Origin: a virus
Direction: 5' to 3' (one strand)
IMG/VR virus record: IMGVR_UViG_3300009176_000922
Location: 1 to 31,639 of that record
Length of the DNA: 31,639 bases
A model generated the notes under the pieces. The model saw only the letters and a program-made list of their open reading frames with translations. It was not told where the DNA came from and did no database searches. A program made the translations under genes and the position numbers. Below, piece by piece: positions 6,496 through 14,379 of this stretch (position 1 is the stretch's first letter; the number at the start of each line of letters is the position of its first letter).

Positions 6496-7589
6496 ACACC
6501 CCTCCCTCAACCCCTCAGTGGTACACGATCCGCGCCCAGGCAGAGGGCGCTGGTGCACCTGTCGAGATCTACGTTTATGACGCCATCTATGATTCTGGGT
6601 GTGACTTTTACGGCGGGGTCTGTCCTCCGGATTTCGTTGCGGCGACTTCTGCCTACCGGGATCGCCCCGTCACCCTGCGGATCAATTCCCCAGGAGGCAG
6701 CGTCTTTGCCGGCACCGCGATTGCGAATTACCTGCGCACCTTCTCGAACCTCTCATCCGTCGTCGACGGGCTCGCGGCAAGCGCGGCTTCGCTCGTCTTC
6801 CTGGCCGCGCCGAAGGAGCGCCGGTCAATAGCGACCGGCGCCTTCCTGATGGTTCACGAACCCAGCGGAATCTCCGTCGGCCCGGCTGCGGTCCATGAAA
6901 AGAACGCCGCCGACCTGCGAACAATCAGCGACGAGATGGCGAGCGTCTACGCCAAGGAGACCGGCCAATCGGTCGAACAGTTCAAGACGTGGATGGCCGC
7001 CGAGACGTGGTTCAACGGCGGCGCCGCCCAGCAAAGCGGATTCGTCGCCTCGATTTCGGCAACGCCCGCCGTCTTCGGCCAATTCGATCTCAGCAATTTC
7101 CGGCACCCGCCGGATGCACTTAGGAACCCGACCACTATGAACACACAATCCGTTACGGCCTGCGGGTGCAATTCCGCCGGTCGCACCAACCCGACCACTA
7201 ACACCCCACCCGCGGAGGATCTCGCATCCCTGCGCGCCGAGCGCGACGCCCTCAAGGCGGAGAACGAAAGACTCAAAGCGTCCGACAAGAGCACGCGCAA
7301 GACCCGCGCGCTCGCGGCAATCGATGCCGCCATCGGGACAGGCGCCCTGCCCGAGGCCCTGCGCGAAGTCATGCTCGCCCGCTATGAGGAGGACGAGGAA
7401 GGAACGGTCCAGGCCCTCGGCAAGTTGCGTCCGCCAGGGCCGGGAGTTGCACCCATCCGGATGCAGGGCAGCGCCGCCGGCGGTTCCGGCCTGAGCCTGC
7501 AGGACCGCATCAAGGCCGAGCCTGATCCCAAAAAGAGGACGGCACTCTACCGGGACAACTGGGCGGCACTAATGACATCGCCCACCTGA
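6492..7589 (+). CDS. Head maturation protease (ClpP/S49-like) fused to a scaffold-like C-terminus
   Basis: Residues 1-205 form a ClpP-fold protease: NSPGGSVFAG (65-74) is the oxyanion region, GLAASAAS (93-100) carries the likely nucleophile Ser97, and MVHEP (120-124) carries the likely general base His122. ETWFNGGAAQQSGFV near 172-186 matches the usual ETWF..EA...GF motif. Residues about 232-365 form a second part with a coiled coil (LASLRAERDALKAENERLKA), as expected of a scaffolding segment. This is the lambda gpC plan, in which the protease matures the prohead and the C-terminal half is scaffold. ATG 6492 overlaps the portal stop. The linker at 216-235 is Thr/Pro-rich with a CGC motif. Confidence 0.9.
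   Translation: MNTPPSTPQWYTIRAQAEGAGAPVEIYVYDAIYDSGCDFYGGVCPPDFVAATSAYRDRPVTLRINSPGGSVFAGTAIANYLRTFSNLSSVVDGLAASAASLVFLAAPKERRSIATGAFLMVHEPSGISVGPAAVHEKNAADLRTISDEMASVYAKETGQSVEQFKTWMAAETWFNGGAAQQSGFVASISATPAVFGQFDLSNFRHPPDALRNPTTMNTQSVTACGCNSAGRTNPTTNTPPAEDLASLRAERDALKAENERLKASDKSTRKTRALAAIDAAIGTGALPEALREVMLARYEEDEEGTVQALGKLRPPGPGVAPIRMQGSAAGGSGLSLQDRIKAEPDPKKRTALYRDNWAALMTSPT
7137..7589 (+). CDS. Possible separately initiated scaffold protein nested in the protease gene
   Basis: An in-frame ATG at 7137 (protease residue 216) is preceded by AGGAA at 7122-7126, giving a Shine-Dalgarno-like spacing of about 10 bases. Initiation here would release a 150-residue, coiled-coil scaffold without the protease domain, exactly the relation of lambda Nu3 to gpC. 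The start falls precisely at the linker between the two domains. This is inference from position and known families; the same residues are certainly made as part of the full-length protein. Confidence 0.4.
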   Translation: MNTQSVTACGCNSAGRTNPTTNTPPAEDLASLRAERDALKAENERLKASDKSTRKTRALAAIDAAIGTGALPEALREVMLARYEEDEEGTVQALGKLRPPGPGVAPIRMQGSAAGGSGLSLQDRIKAEPDPKKRTALYRDNWAALMTSPT

Positions 7590-7656
7590 ACCTCTTCCTC
7601 CTGTGAAAACAGCCAGACAAATCGAACCCCCATCAGAACCCCCAGCCCCCGCCCTT

Positions 7657-8544
7657 ATGGCTAACGTCTTTAATTCCGAGACCCTGTGCAACTACTGCTG
7701 CGAGGTTGTGCTGAACACCCTTTGCCAGATTCTCGGCCCGCTCGATAAGTTCGCCAGCGATTGCTCCGGCGATCCGATGGCACCCACCCGGCCTATCGTC
7801 GTGCCAGTGGCGACGACTACCAGCGCAGTCCAGGTGGTTACCCAGACCACCAACTTCACCACGGGCGCCGCCGCGGCCATGCGCGGGATCACGATTGTCC
7901 CCGAGCACCTGTCCATTCCGTACTCGATCTCGCAGTTTGAACTCAACCAGGGCTACCGGATCGAGCAACTGGTCAGGATCAACACGGAGAAACTTGCCGC
8001 CGCCATCTGGGGCAAGGTCCTGCCGATCATCGTAAATGACGCGACGACCCCGGCAGTTCCGCCCAACAAGTTTCCCAGCGGCAACAAGGTCGTTCAGGCG
8101 CTCGCGGGCTTCACCCCTGCGACGGTTGGCGATATGTACGGCAAGCTCCTCTGCGGGCCGAAGCATCTGCTGCTCGATCCACCTGCGGTGGCGAAACTGA
8201 TGTTTGTCGCGGGCGGTTGCTGCCAGCCCCTGGGCACCGGCGTGGGCGGGATGGGCTTCGCATCCATCAGCGAACACAGCCTGTGGACCGGCGGTCAGCC
8301 TAACCTGTACGGGTTCGCTTTCTGCCGGGACGCCATCGTCATCGCGAGCGGCATTCCTGCAACAGCCCCGGCCTGCGCCGGCCTGCTCGACCAGCGGACA
8401 GTCACGATCCCGGGTCTCGGCCTGACGGTTCAGATCAATACCTGGTGCGACCTGAATACGCGCAACGTCATTCAGACGCAGGACATCGTCTTTGGCGCGG
8501 CCCTCGGCGTGCCCTGCCAGGGAGTTACTCTGTTAAGCGCCTAG
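7657..8544 (+). CDS. Major capsid protein
   Basis: The gene follows the protease/scaffold, where the major capsid gene lies in lambda-type genomes. The ~295-residue product has an N-terminal helix region, then a body with features usual in HK97-fold shells: the YRIEQLVRINTEKLAAAIWGKVLPIIV helix (about 105-130), a GNKVVQALAGFTPATVGDMYGKL segment and 'KHLLLDPPAVAKL' (about 170-182), then a beta-rich end. It is remarkably rich in Cys (12), including CNYCC near the start and GGCCQ in the middle. ATG 7657 (MANVFNSETL) is favoured; an upstream in-frame GTG at 7603 would add a Pro-rich 18 residues. Neither start has a clear ribosome site. Confidence 0.8.
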   Translation: MANVFNSETLCNYCCEVVLNTLCQILGPLDKFASDCSGDPMAPTRPIVVPVATTTSAVQVVTQTTNFTTGAAAAMRGITIVPEHLSIPYSISQFELNQGYRIEQLVRINTEKLAAAIWGKVLPIIVNDATTPAVPPNKFPSGNKVVQALAGFTPATVGDMYGKLLCGPKHLLLDPPAVAKLMFVAGGCCQPLGTGVGGMGFASISEHSLWTGGQPNLYGFAFCRDAIVIASGIPATAPACAGLLDQRTVTIPGLGLTVQINTWCDLNTRNVIQTQDIVFGAALGVPCQGVTLLSA

Positions 8545-8591
8545 CACGCTCTTTAGCCCCAGCGGTTTCTATTGAGGTTTCTGCCGGGGCT

Positions 8592-8640
8592 GGCGCCCGT
8601 CCATGGGAATGGAACCACCGAGTTTCCCGTGGCGGGCGCC
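8592..8640 (+). terminator. Long hairpin directly after the capsid gene
   Basis: GGCGCCCG (8592-8599) pairs with CGGGCGCC (8633-8640), and after one unpaired T, CCATGGG (8601-8607) pairs with CCCGTGG (8626-8632, one G-U). The result is a 15-pair stem with one bulge and an 18-base loop. It begins 48 bases after the capsid stop, in the only sizeable gap of the head operon. There is no U-run, so it is more likely a partial terminator or a processing/stability element raising capsid output over downstream genes. Confidence 0.6.
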
Positions 8641-8659
8641 TTAGAGCACCGACCGCCCC

Positions 8660-8968
8660 ATGACCCAAGCGCGCCAGATGCTCGAGCACGGTCACTTGGT
8701 CCTGCAGGGCGAGTTCCCCGACACCTTCACGGTGGAGGGGGACCCGACTGTCCGGAACGGGCTGGTGCAGGACCTTGTCTACGGCAACGTCATGACCGAT
8801 AGCGGGCTGATCCAGAAGCGCGCGGCAACCCTCCTCTTTGCGTTCGCCACCTGGACCCCGTCGGTTGGAAAGCGTGTCGCCACGCGGGGGCTCACGTTCG
8901 TGGTCGATGCGATCGCGCCAACCCCGACCCGTTGGAGGGTCACCCTGGTCGAGTCGCACGTCCCCTGA
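8660..8968 (+). CDS. Putative head-tail connector protein (102 aa)
   Basis: This 102-residue protein has alternating short beta and helical segments (FTVEGDPTVRNGLVQDLVYG; FVVDAIAPTPTRWRVTLVE). It lies two genes after the capsid gene's position in the operon, between capsid and a gpZ-like gene, where lambda-type phages encode small joining proteins (FI/FII-like). The closing pattern 'GLTFVVDAI....RWRVTLVE' is the type seen in proteins of the neck. I cannot assign a named family. ATG 8660 is the first start after the hairpin; the downstream gene begins two bases after its stop. Confidence 0.6.
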   Translation: MTQARQMLEHGHLVLQGEFPDTFTVEGDPTVRNGLVQDLVYGNVMTDSGLIQKRAATLLFAFATWTPSVGKRVATRGLTFVVDAIAPTPTRWRVTLVESHVP

Positions 8969-8970
8969 CC

Positions 8971-9795
8971 ATGGCCCAGGTCACCTACAACGAGCAGGAG
9001 TTCCGAAGCGAGATGGGGCGCATCGCGGCCCTCAGCGGGAAGGCCCTTTCCCAGGTGATCGACGAGCAGGCCTCGCTCTTCACGCGGGACGCCACCGGCT
9101 TCACCCCGCCCTTCGGCAATGCGCCGAGCACGGAGAGCCCGACGAAAAAATTGCGCATCGGCAGGAAGGCCGTGCAGCGCGACGTGGACCGTGCCTTCTC
9201 CTCGGTGCGCGAACTGCGGATCTTCAAGACCCAGCGTGAAGGTGGTGGCGGCTCCCGCACCGGTATCTTCGAGGCGGCCTTCATCAAGTCATTGCAGCGC
9301 GCCGTCCGCACGAAGAACACGCTCCTGGTGGAGGAACTCCTGGGCAGGGCGTCGACCAGGTTCAAGGGCCGCAGGGTCGTCGAGTCGCCCACGCTCGAGC
9401 TGCACAACCAGATGCGCAACCGGCGCGGGGGCGTGACCAAGGCCAGGAGCATCTTTGTCCTGGGACCCCAGTCGGAGATCAACCGCTACACGCGCCGGAT
9501 GCAGGATCATCTCGGCCTGGGCAAAGGCGGTTGGAACAAGCCGCTGCGCGCCATGAAAGTCACGCCGCCCGACTGGGTGAACAAGCAGTCCAGGTCGGAT
9601 GGCATTTTCGAGCGCGTTGAAGGCGACACGCCATCCATCACGGTCGGCAACAAGGTGCCCTTCGTCCAGGACTCTGCGTCCCGGATCGAGCAAAGGGCGT
9701 GGAACAACCGGATGCGCAACGTCACCAAGCAGAGGGAGGCCCTCGAACGGTGGCAACGAAAGAAACTCCGCGAGGCTGGAATCGAAGCCTCCTGA
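8971..9795 (+). CDS. Putative minor tail/tail-completion protein, gpZ-like by position (274 aa)
   Basis: The 274-residue product is very basic, with many Arg/Lys and long helices at both ends (residues 8-45; 245-272, AWNNRMRNVTKQREALERWQRKKLREAG). The middle has GGGGS and a small folded part with FVLGPQSEINRYTRRMQDHLG. In lambda-type genomes a basic helical protein in this slot (gpZ) completes the tail-joining end. The order capsid, connector, this gene, tail genes supports the same role, but I see no diagnostic motif. ATG 8971 follows the upstream stop by two bases; the next gene starts three bases after its stop. Confidence 0.6.
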   Translation: MAQVTYNEQEFRSEMGRIAALSGKALSQVIDEQASLFTRDATGFTPPFGNAPSTESPTKKLRIGRKAVQRDVDRAFSSVRELRIFKTQREGGGGSRTGIFEAAFIKSLQRAVRTKNTLLVEELLGRASTRFKGRRVVESPTLELHNQMRNRRGGVTKARSIFVLGPQSEINRYTRRMQDHLGLGKGGWNKPLRAMKVTPPDWVNKQSRSDGIFERVEGDTPSITVGNKVPFVQDSASRIEQRAWNNRMRNVTKQREALERWQRKKLREAGIEAS

Positions 9796-9798
9796 CCC

Positions 9799-10311
9799 AT
9801 GGCCACCGTTGCAGGGGTTCTTCATCTTCAGTCAGGGCAGCCGGCGGCCAATGTCGGCCTGCGGTTCATCCTGTTAACCGCACCTGTCGATGCCGCCGGG
9901 ACGGTGGTTACCGGGCGGCCCATCCTGACCGAGACCGATGCGCTCGGTGTCTACTCGCAGGCCCTGGTTCCCGGAGATTACTGCGTGGACATACCGGCCA
10001 CGGATCCTTTCCAGATCACGGTGCCTCCCGGGACCGGTTCCTTTCCACTGGAGGAACTGGATTCCGAGGGTGGAACTGAACCGCCCCCGCCGCCCGTGGG
10101 CACTTATCCGGTTTTTATCCCGACGATTGCCGAGGCCCGCTCCGAAGTCATTCCCGCTGGCACCATCGAAGTGGACCTGGGCATGGACGACAACGGCGAT
10201 GCGGGGACGTTCAAGCGTGATCCTCTCTATGACACCACGCTTCGCACCGATGGAGTTGATTACTTCAGGGATTCATCCGGGGCAATTTTCAAACGGCTGC
10301 GTTTCCTATGA
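9799..10311 (+). CDS. Ig-like/adaptor protein preceding the tailspike (170 aa)
   Basis: Two parts are visible. Residues 1-90 look like a carboxypeptidase-regulatory-type Ig fold: strands separated by Pro/Gly turns, 'TDALGVYSQALVPGDYCVDIP' being the usual Y..AL..G.Y.v pattern. A polyproline linker (TEPPPPPVG, about 92-100) then joins a 65-residue module with TIAEARSEVIPAGTIEVDLG and D-N-G-D-A-G-T-F, ending G-A-I-F-K-R-L. That last pattern is like the short module found at the start of phage tailspikes, and a diverged version follows the signal peptide in the next gene. It probably connects the spike to the particle. The stop overlaps the tailspike start (ATGA). Confidence 0.6.
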   Translation: MATVAGVLHLQSGQPAANVGLRFILLTAPVDAAGTVVTGRPILTETDALGVYSQALVPGDYCVDIPATDPFQITVPPGTGSFPLEELDSEGGTEPPPPPVGTYPVFIPTIAEARSEVIPAGTIEVDLGMDDNGDAGTFKRDPLYDTTLRTDGVDYFRDSSGAIFKRLRFL

Positions 10312-13300
10312 AGAAGCTGTTTTTCTCCGCAGCCATCATGGCCTGCCTGCTCTCCCGGGCGTGGGGCGAAGCCTCGCCCGTCAATTCGTTCGCGAATCTC
10401 GGGGAGTTACTGGCCCACAAGCCGGTCAGCGGCGAAACCGCCGTTGTCCTGGGCCGGTACATTCCCTCGGACTGGGGACCGTCGCGCACCGCCAAGCACG
10501 TCCCCACTTCGACCCTGGCCACGAACCTGGGCAATGTGTTCATGGTCACCAATGGCATCGCGGGCCGGTGGGTGTTTGATGACAGGTTTGCTGGTTACCA
10601 GGACCCGCGCTGGTTCGGCGTGGTCATGGATCCGTTCATCGATTCCACGACGCCGCTGCAAGCCACTTACGATTACTGCACCAACAACGTCCGGATGAAT
10701 GCGGCCTATGGCACCATGCCGCGAGTTGAACTGCCCGACGGGGTGATCCGAATCACGAGGCCCATCAACTTCACCAGTCCCTTCCGGTTTGCCAGCGGGA
10801 TGCCCTCCGCGCAGAACGTATCATGGAGCATTGGCGGTCGGGGCATTTACCAGACCCAGATCCTGGTCGCTTTCACCGATCCGGCTGACACCAATTATCC
10901 TGCCATTGACATGAGTGGCTGGGCCAATTGCGAGATGGACGGGTTCACCATTTTTGCCCCCTCCAATTACTCCACCAACGCACCGAGGTGCGGGCTCTTG
11001 AATGCCCGGATCGGCAAGAATGAGACGAGCGGTTACAATAACTTCTCCCGTCTCCACATTGTCGGCAAGTATGGGACGGCCACCACCATCTCTATTTCGA
11101 GCGAGATCTGCAGCTGGAACGACTGCAAGTTTCTCCAGAATGGAGACACCAACGCGCAGTATGCATTCCTGGGCATTGGTTACTTCCTGAATGACCGGAT
11201 CAAATCCAAGTTTGTCACCCTCTACGACTCGGAGGGGGCAGGCAATGGGCTGAATGTTTTCAAGAACTGCATCTTCCGCAATGAGCGCGGGAATCCACTG
11301 CCCCGGGTGCGGGCCGAATTCGCCCAGCACTGGCTCTTCTTCAATCCATTCTTCTATGGCGGGACCGGCGGGATCTGCCTGCAGTTTGACCAGCGATGCG
11401 AGGGCGTGACGGTGATGAATGCCCAGCACGAGCACCACCCGGATGATCCGCCGGAACGGTTCATTGAGATCCTCACCCGGCCCTCCACTAACCTCTTCGC
11501 CGGCCAGGGGGCCTTCTCCGCGCTGACCGTGATGAACAGTAGCATCGGGAGCATCTACGCGACCAATGGCAGCATCCTCTCCCAGCTTAATTATTTCGGG
11601 AACCGTTCCTATTCCAGGGCATGGACCAACGTTAACGATGCCCTGTCCGAGGTTTTCCCGGCACTCGATGTCTACAACCTGTTAGATTCGCGGGTGGCCT
11701 ATGGCGCCACGATGACGAATTACGCCGAACCCTACCGGGCCACCTTCACGGTCAGGAATGAATCCCGGGACAATGTCTGGCAACTGGCCAGCAACTCGGT
11801 GGCCTTCATCGCCAAGGGCGGCAACAGGGATTATCCCAACAAGCGCAACCAGGACGTGATGCCGCTTTACAACCCGTACGAACTGGGAGGGCTGGACTTC
11901 GGCGCGGCCACGGATAATGCAACCCACATTGCCACTCCCCTTGTTGCCTCATCGCAGCCGGGAAGCGGTTCCTTCACGATCCAGGCAATCATCACCCTGC
12001 CGCCCATCCTGGGGGATGGATTCAGCCACGGCATCTGGAGCCTGGCCCCTTCCACCAACCTGTCCCTGATCGGCACCAATGGCGCGGCCATGATCCAGAG
12101 CCAGGGCTCGATCGCATTTGAAACCTACGGGACCACCCTGGCGGATGCGAACCGCTGGACAGTCACCGGCCTTGCAGACCAGTACGCAGGCAGGCGGGTG
12201 AAACTCACCTTTGTGCGTGATGCCGGCACCAATGAGGTGCGCACCTATATCAATGGCTACCTGCAGCAGGCGACCAACACCACCTCGGGTGTCCCGCCCC
12301 TGTGGTCGCAGAACCTCTTCGGGGCGCAGAACCTGAACCTGGGAGGCCTCCAGACCAGTGCGGTGGACAACTGCTTTAAAGGCACCTTCCACCGATTCAC
12401 GATGTGGAATACCGGCCTGATGGGTGATGAGGTGATGGACCTGGCCACCTATGGGATGAGGCCCACCGGCCCGCAGCCGGTGATCGACCTGGACTTCTCC
12501 GGAGCAGCCGGATCGGGAGGCACCCTGGATCTCTCTGGCCGTGGCCAGGCCGGCACCACTTACGGCAATCCCCGGTTCAAGGGCTTTTACCAGTCGGCAG
12601 GATCATCCTCGAGCGGGGGAATCCCCGAGGCACCGAATGACGGAGCGCCCTACATGAGGCAGTCCCTCGGCTGGACCAATGCCAATGCCAGGTTCTCGAA
12701 TTACGTCCCCCTCGCCGGCGGCCAGATGACTGGCTCACTCACCAACTCGCAGGCCGGGTCCCCTCCTCTCCTGGTCCTCGAACGCCCCGGGGTTTCCGAC
12801 ACCCGCTTCTCCCACGCGGCGGGTGTGCTGACCCTCGACACTGCCCAGGGTGTTCTTCAGTTGCAGAACACCAATGGACTGAACTTGAGCAAAATTGCCC
12901 GCATCCAGTCGGGCAACTACCTGGGCACCGGGCCTTCGGTGGCAATGATCCAGTCGGTCAACGGCAGCGGAAATAATGACGTGGACATTGGCGGCAACAC
13001 ATCCGCGGCCGCCGCCACCAGGATCAGGCTGTGGGTTGCCTCAGCCCTGGCCACGGCGGCCGGGACGGAAGCAGTCAGAATCCTCTCCGGCGGAATGTCC
13101 CTGGTGAATGGACTGCCATTCTTTTACACGGCGCCAACCAACACCCTCGGATGGATCACTGGATTTGACCTGGACCCGACCGGCACCACCGAGAGGCGGT
13201 CCAAGGTGACGACCCTGGCGAACCTGGCCAACCAACTCTCGCCCTTGATCACCAGCAGCGGGGCTCCCCTGAACAGTCCTGCCTTTACCGGGACGCCGAC

Positions 13301-14054
13301 GGTGCCCACTCCACCGGTCCGGGATGAAAGCACCACCATTCCGAATACCGCCTGGGTGGTGGGTGTGACCGGGGGCAAATCTGGATTCAGGAACTGGGAT
13401 GACCTTCTCAATCCCACCGCCCTTGCGGGTGATTGCGGCGCGGCAGGCTTGGTCAATGGCGGGACCATTACTTTCACGGCGACACCCGAGACGGGAAGGC
13501 CTGGGCTGCGGACCCTGCGGACGACCGCCGCGAATCAGTCTCCCCTCTTCGGGTGGTATTCCACGGGCGCAAATCCGACCTTCAAGGGGCCGAGCCTCGG
13601 CGGCGCGGACCAGTACATCTTCGAGGCCGCCGTCAAGACTCCAGCCGCCCTGGCCGGCGGGCCTGCTGACCAGTATGCCATCAGGGTCGGGTTCAATGTC
13701 CTGAGTACCACGACCAACAACCCAACCGATGGGATCTGGCTGGTTCACAGCACCAACTTTGTCGGTGGGACCACCTGGCACTTCCAGTGCGTCAGCAATT
13801 CCGTGGCTGCCACTGCGGTGGATACCGGGGTGAGCGTGGCCGCCAGTACCTGGTACAGGCTGCTTGTCTCTGTGGACGGCACGCAGGCCACTGCCTCCAT
13901 CAATGGAGCGGTCGTGGCGAACATAGCGGCCAATGGCGTCCCATGGGGCAGGAGCCTGAATGCGGTTGCCAAGTTTGATCGCTACGGGGGGACCACCACC
14001 ATGGACGCGGTCGTGGACTGGCTGGCCTTCGATTGGAAAGGAGCTGCGAGATGA
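10308..14054 (+). CDS. Large tailspike/adhesin-like protein with a Sec signal peptide (1248 aa)
   Basis: Domain order as read: residues 1-20, a signal peptide (MKK, hydrophobic LFFSAAIMACLLS, likely cut after AWG); about 24-90, an adaptor-like module; about 95-500, a pectate-lyase-like beta-helix region (PRWFGVVMDPFIDSTTPLQA start, many short Asn/Gly turns); about 545-715, a LamG/concanavalin-type domain (GSFTIQAII ... HRFTMWNTGLMGDEV); about 800-815, the fibre repeat LAGGQMTGSL; about 1024-1248, a second jelly-roll (YIFEAAVKTPAAL ... STWYRLLVSVDG). This is a receptor-binding or polysaccharide-degrading spike. A signal peptide is odd for a virion protein assembled in the cytoplasm. It may instead be a secreted lysogen adhesin. 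The ATG at 10308 overlaps the upstream stop and begins exactly at the signal. Confidence 0.8.
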   Translation: MKKLFFSAAIMACLLSRAWGEASPVNSFANLGELLAHKPVSGETAVVLGRYIPSDWGPSRTAKHVPTSTLATNLGNVFMVTNGIAGRWVFDDRFAGYQDPRWFGVVMDPFIDSTTPLQATYDYCTNNVRMNAAYGTMPRVELPDGVIRITRPINFTSPFRFASGMPSAQNVSWSIGGRGIYQTQILVAFTDPADTNYPAIDMSGWANCEMDGFTIFAPSNYSTNAPRCGLLNARIGKNETSGYNNFSRLHIVGKYGTATTISISSEICSWNDCKFLQNGDTNAQYAFLGIGYFLNDRIKSKFVTLYDSEGAGNGLNVFKNCIFRNERGNPLPRVRAEFAQHWLFFNPFFYGGTGGICLQFDQRCEGVTVMNAQHEHHPDDPPERFIEILTRPSTNLFAGQGAFSALTVMNSSIGSIYATNGSILSQLNYFGNRSYSRAWTNVNDALSEVFPALDVYNLLDSRVAYGATMTNYAEPYRATFTVRNESRDNVWQLASNSVAFIAKGGNRDYPNKRNQDVMPLYNPYELGGLDFGAATDNATHIATPLVASSQPGSGSFTIQAIITLPPILGDGFSHGIWSLAPSTNLSLIGTNGAAMIQSQGSIAFETYGTTLADANRWTVTGLADQYAGRRVKLTFVRDAGTNEVRTYINGYLQQATNTTSGVPPLWSQNLFGAQNLNLGGLQTSAVDNCFKGTFHRFTMWNTGLMGDEVMDLATYGMRPTGPQPVIDLDFSGAAGSGGTLDLSGRGQAGTTYGNPRFKGFYQSAGSSSSGGIPEAPNDGAPYMRQSLGWTNANARFSNYVPLAGGQMTGSLTNSQAGSPPLLVLERPGVSDTRFSHAAGVLTLDTAQGVLQLQNTNGLNLSKIARIQSGNYLGTGPSVAMIQSVNGSGNNDVDIGGNTSAAAATRIRLWVASALATAAGTEAVRILSGGMSLVNGLPFFYTAPTNTLGWITGFDLDPTGTTERRSKVTTLANLANQLSPLITSSGAPLNSPAFTGTPTVPTPPVRDESTTIPNTAWVVGVTGGKSGFRNWDDLLNPTALAGDCGAAGLVNGGTITFTATPETGRPGLRTLRTTAANQSPLFGWYSTGANPTFKGPSLGGADQYIFEAAVKTPAALAGGPADQYAIRVGFNVLSTTTNNPTDGIWLVHSTNFVGGTTWHFQCVSNSVAATAVDTGVSVAASTWYRLLVSVDGTQATASINGAVVANIAANGVPWGRSLNAVAKFDRYGGTTTMDAVVDWLAFDWKGAAR

Positions 14055-14191
14055 AATGGATTCCCATTCTCGCCTTGCTCCTCACTGGCTGCTGCCGTGG
14101 CGGGTGGACGATCCGCCACACCGAGACGATGAGCTTTGGCCGCACCTGCCAGTGCCCGCAGACAAACCCTGAACCCAAGGAACACCCATGA
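14051..14191 (+). CDS. Tiny lipoprotein (46 aa), outer-membrane spanin candidate
   Basis: ATG 14051 overlaps the tailspike stop, and its own stop overlaps the next ATG (14188). The 46-residue product has a charged start (MKW), a hydrophobic run (IPILALLL) and a perfect lipobox LTGC, so Cys14 would be lipidated. The mature peptide is about 33 residues, with a C-x-C pair and a Pro-rich end (NPEPKEHP). Short, Pro-rich lipoproteins like this are typical of o-spanins (lambda Rz1), which fuse inner and outer membranes at lysis. No inner-membrane partner is recognised next to it; the small membrane protein downstream is the nearest candidate. It was too short to be found by length filters. Confidence 0.6.
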   Translation: MKWIPILALLLTGCCRGGWTIRHTETMSFGRTCQCPQTNPEPKEHP

Positions 14192-14379
14192 GCCTTATTA
14201 CTCTCCTCATCGTCCTGATCGTCTTCGGTGTTTTTCTCTGGTGGTTCAACTCACTGCCGGTTGATCCCAAGGTGAAATGGATCATCAACGGCGTGGTGGT
14301 CCTGGTCCTCCTCATCCTGGTCCTCGCCGCCTTCGGAGTGTGGGATGAAGTCCGGGCCGTGAAGGTGCCCAAGCTATGA
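14188..14379 (+). CDS. Two-helix membrane protein resembling the Thivi_2564 family (63 aa), holin candidate
   Basis: The 63-residue product has an N-terminal helix (LITLLIVLIVFGVFLWWF), a short polar loop with PVDPKVKWIIN, and a second helix (GVVVLVLLILVLAAFGVW), ending in a short basic tail. The 'P-x-D-x-K-x-K-x-I-(I/L)-N' loop between two helices is what I recall of the Thivi_2564 family of small bacterial and phage membrane proteins. Two helices with a charged loop also fit a class II holin. Its direct coupling to a spanin-like lipoprotein (ATGA at 14188) makes a lysis role plausible, though no endolysin is near. Confidence 0.65.
   Translation: MSLITLLIVLIVFGVFLWWFNSLPVDPKVKWIINGVVVLVLLILVLAAFGVWDEVRAVKVPKL

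Noticed and set aside
10308-14054. Diversity-generating retroelement acting on the spike
   Set aside because: No reverse transcriptase, no template repeat and no accessory gene seen in the window.
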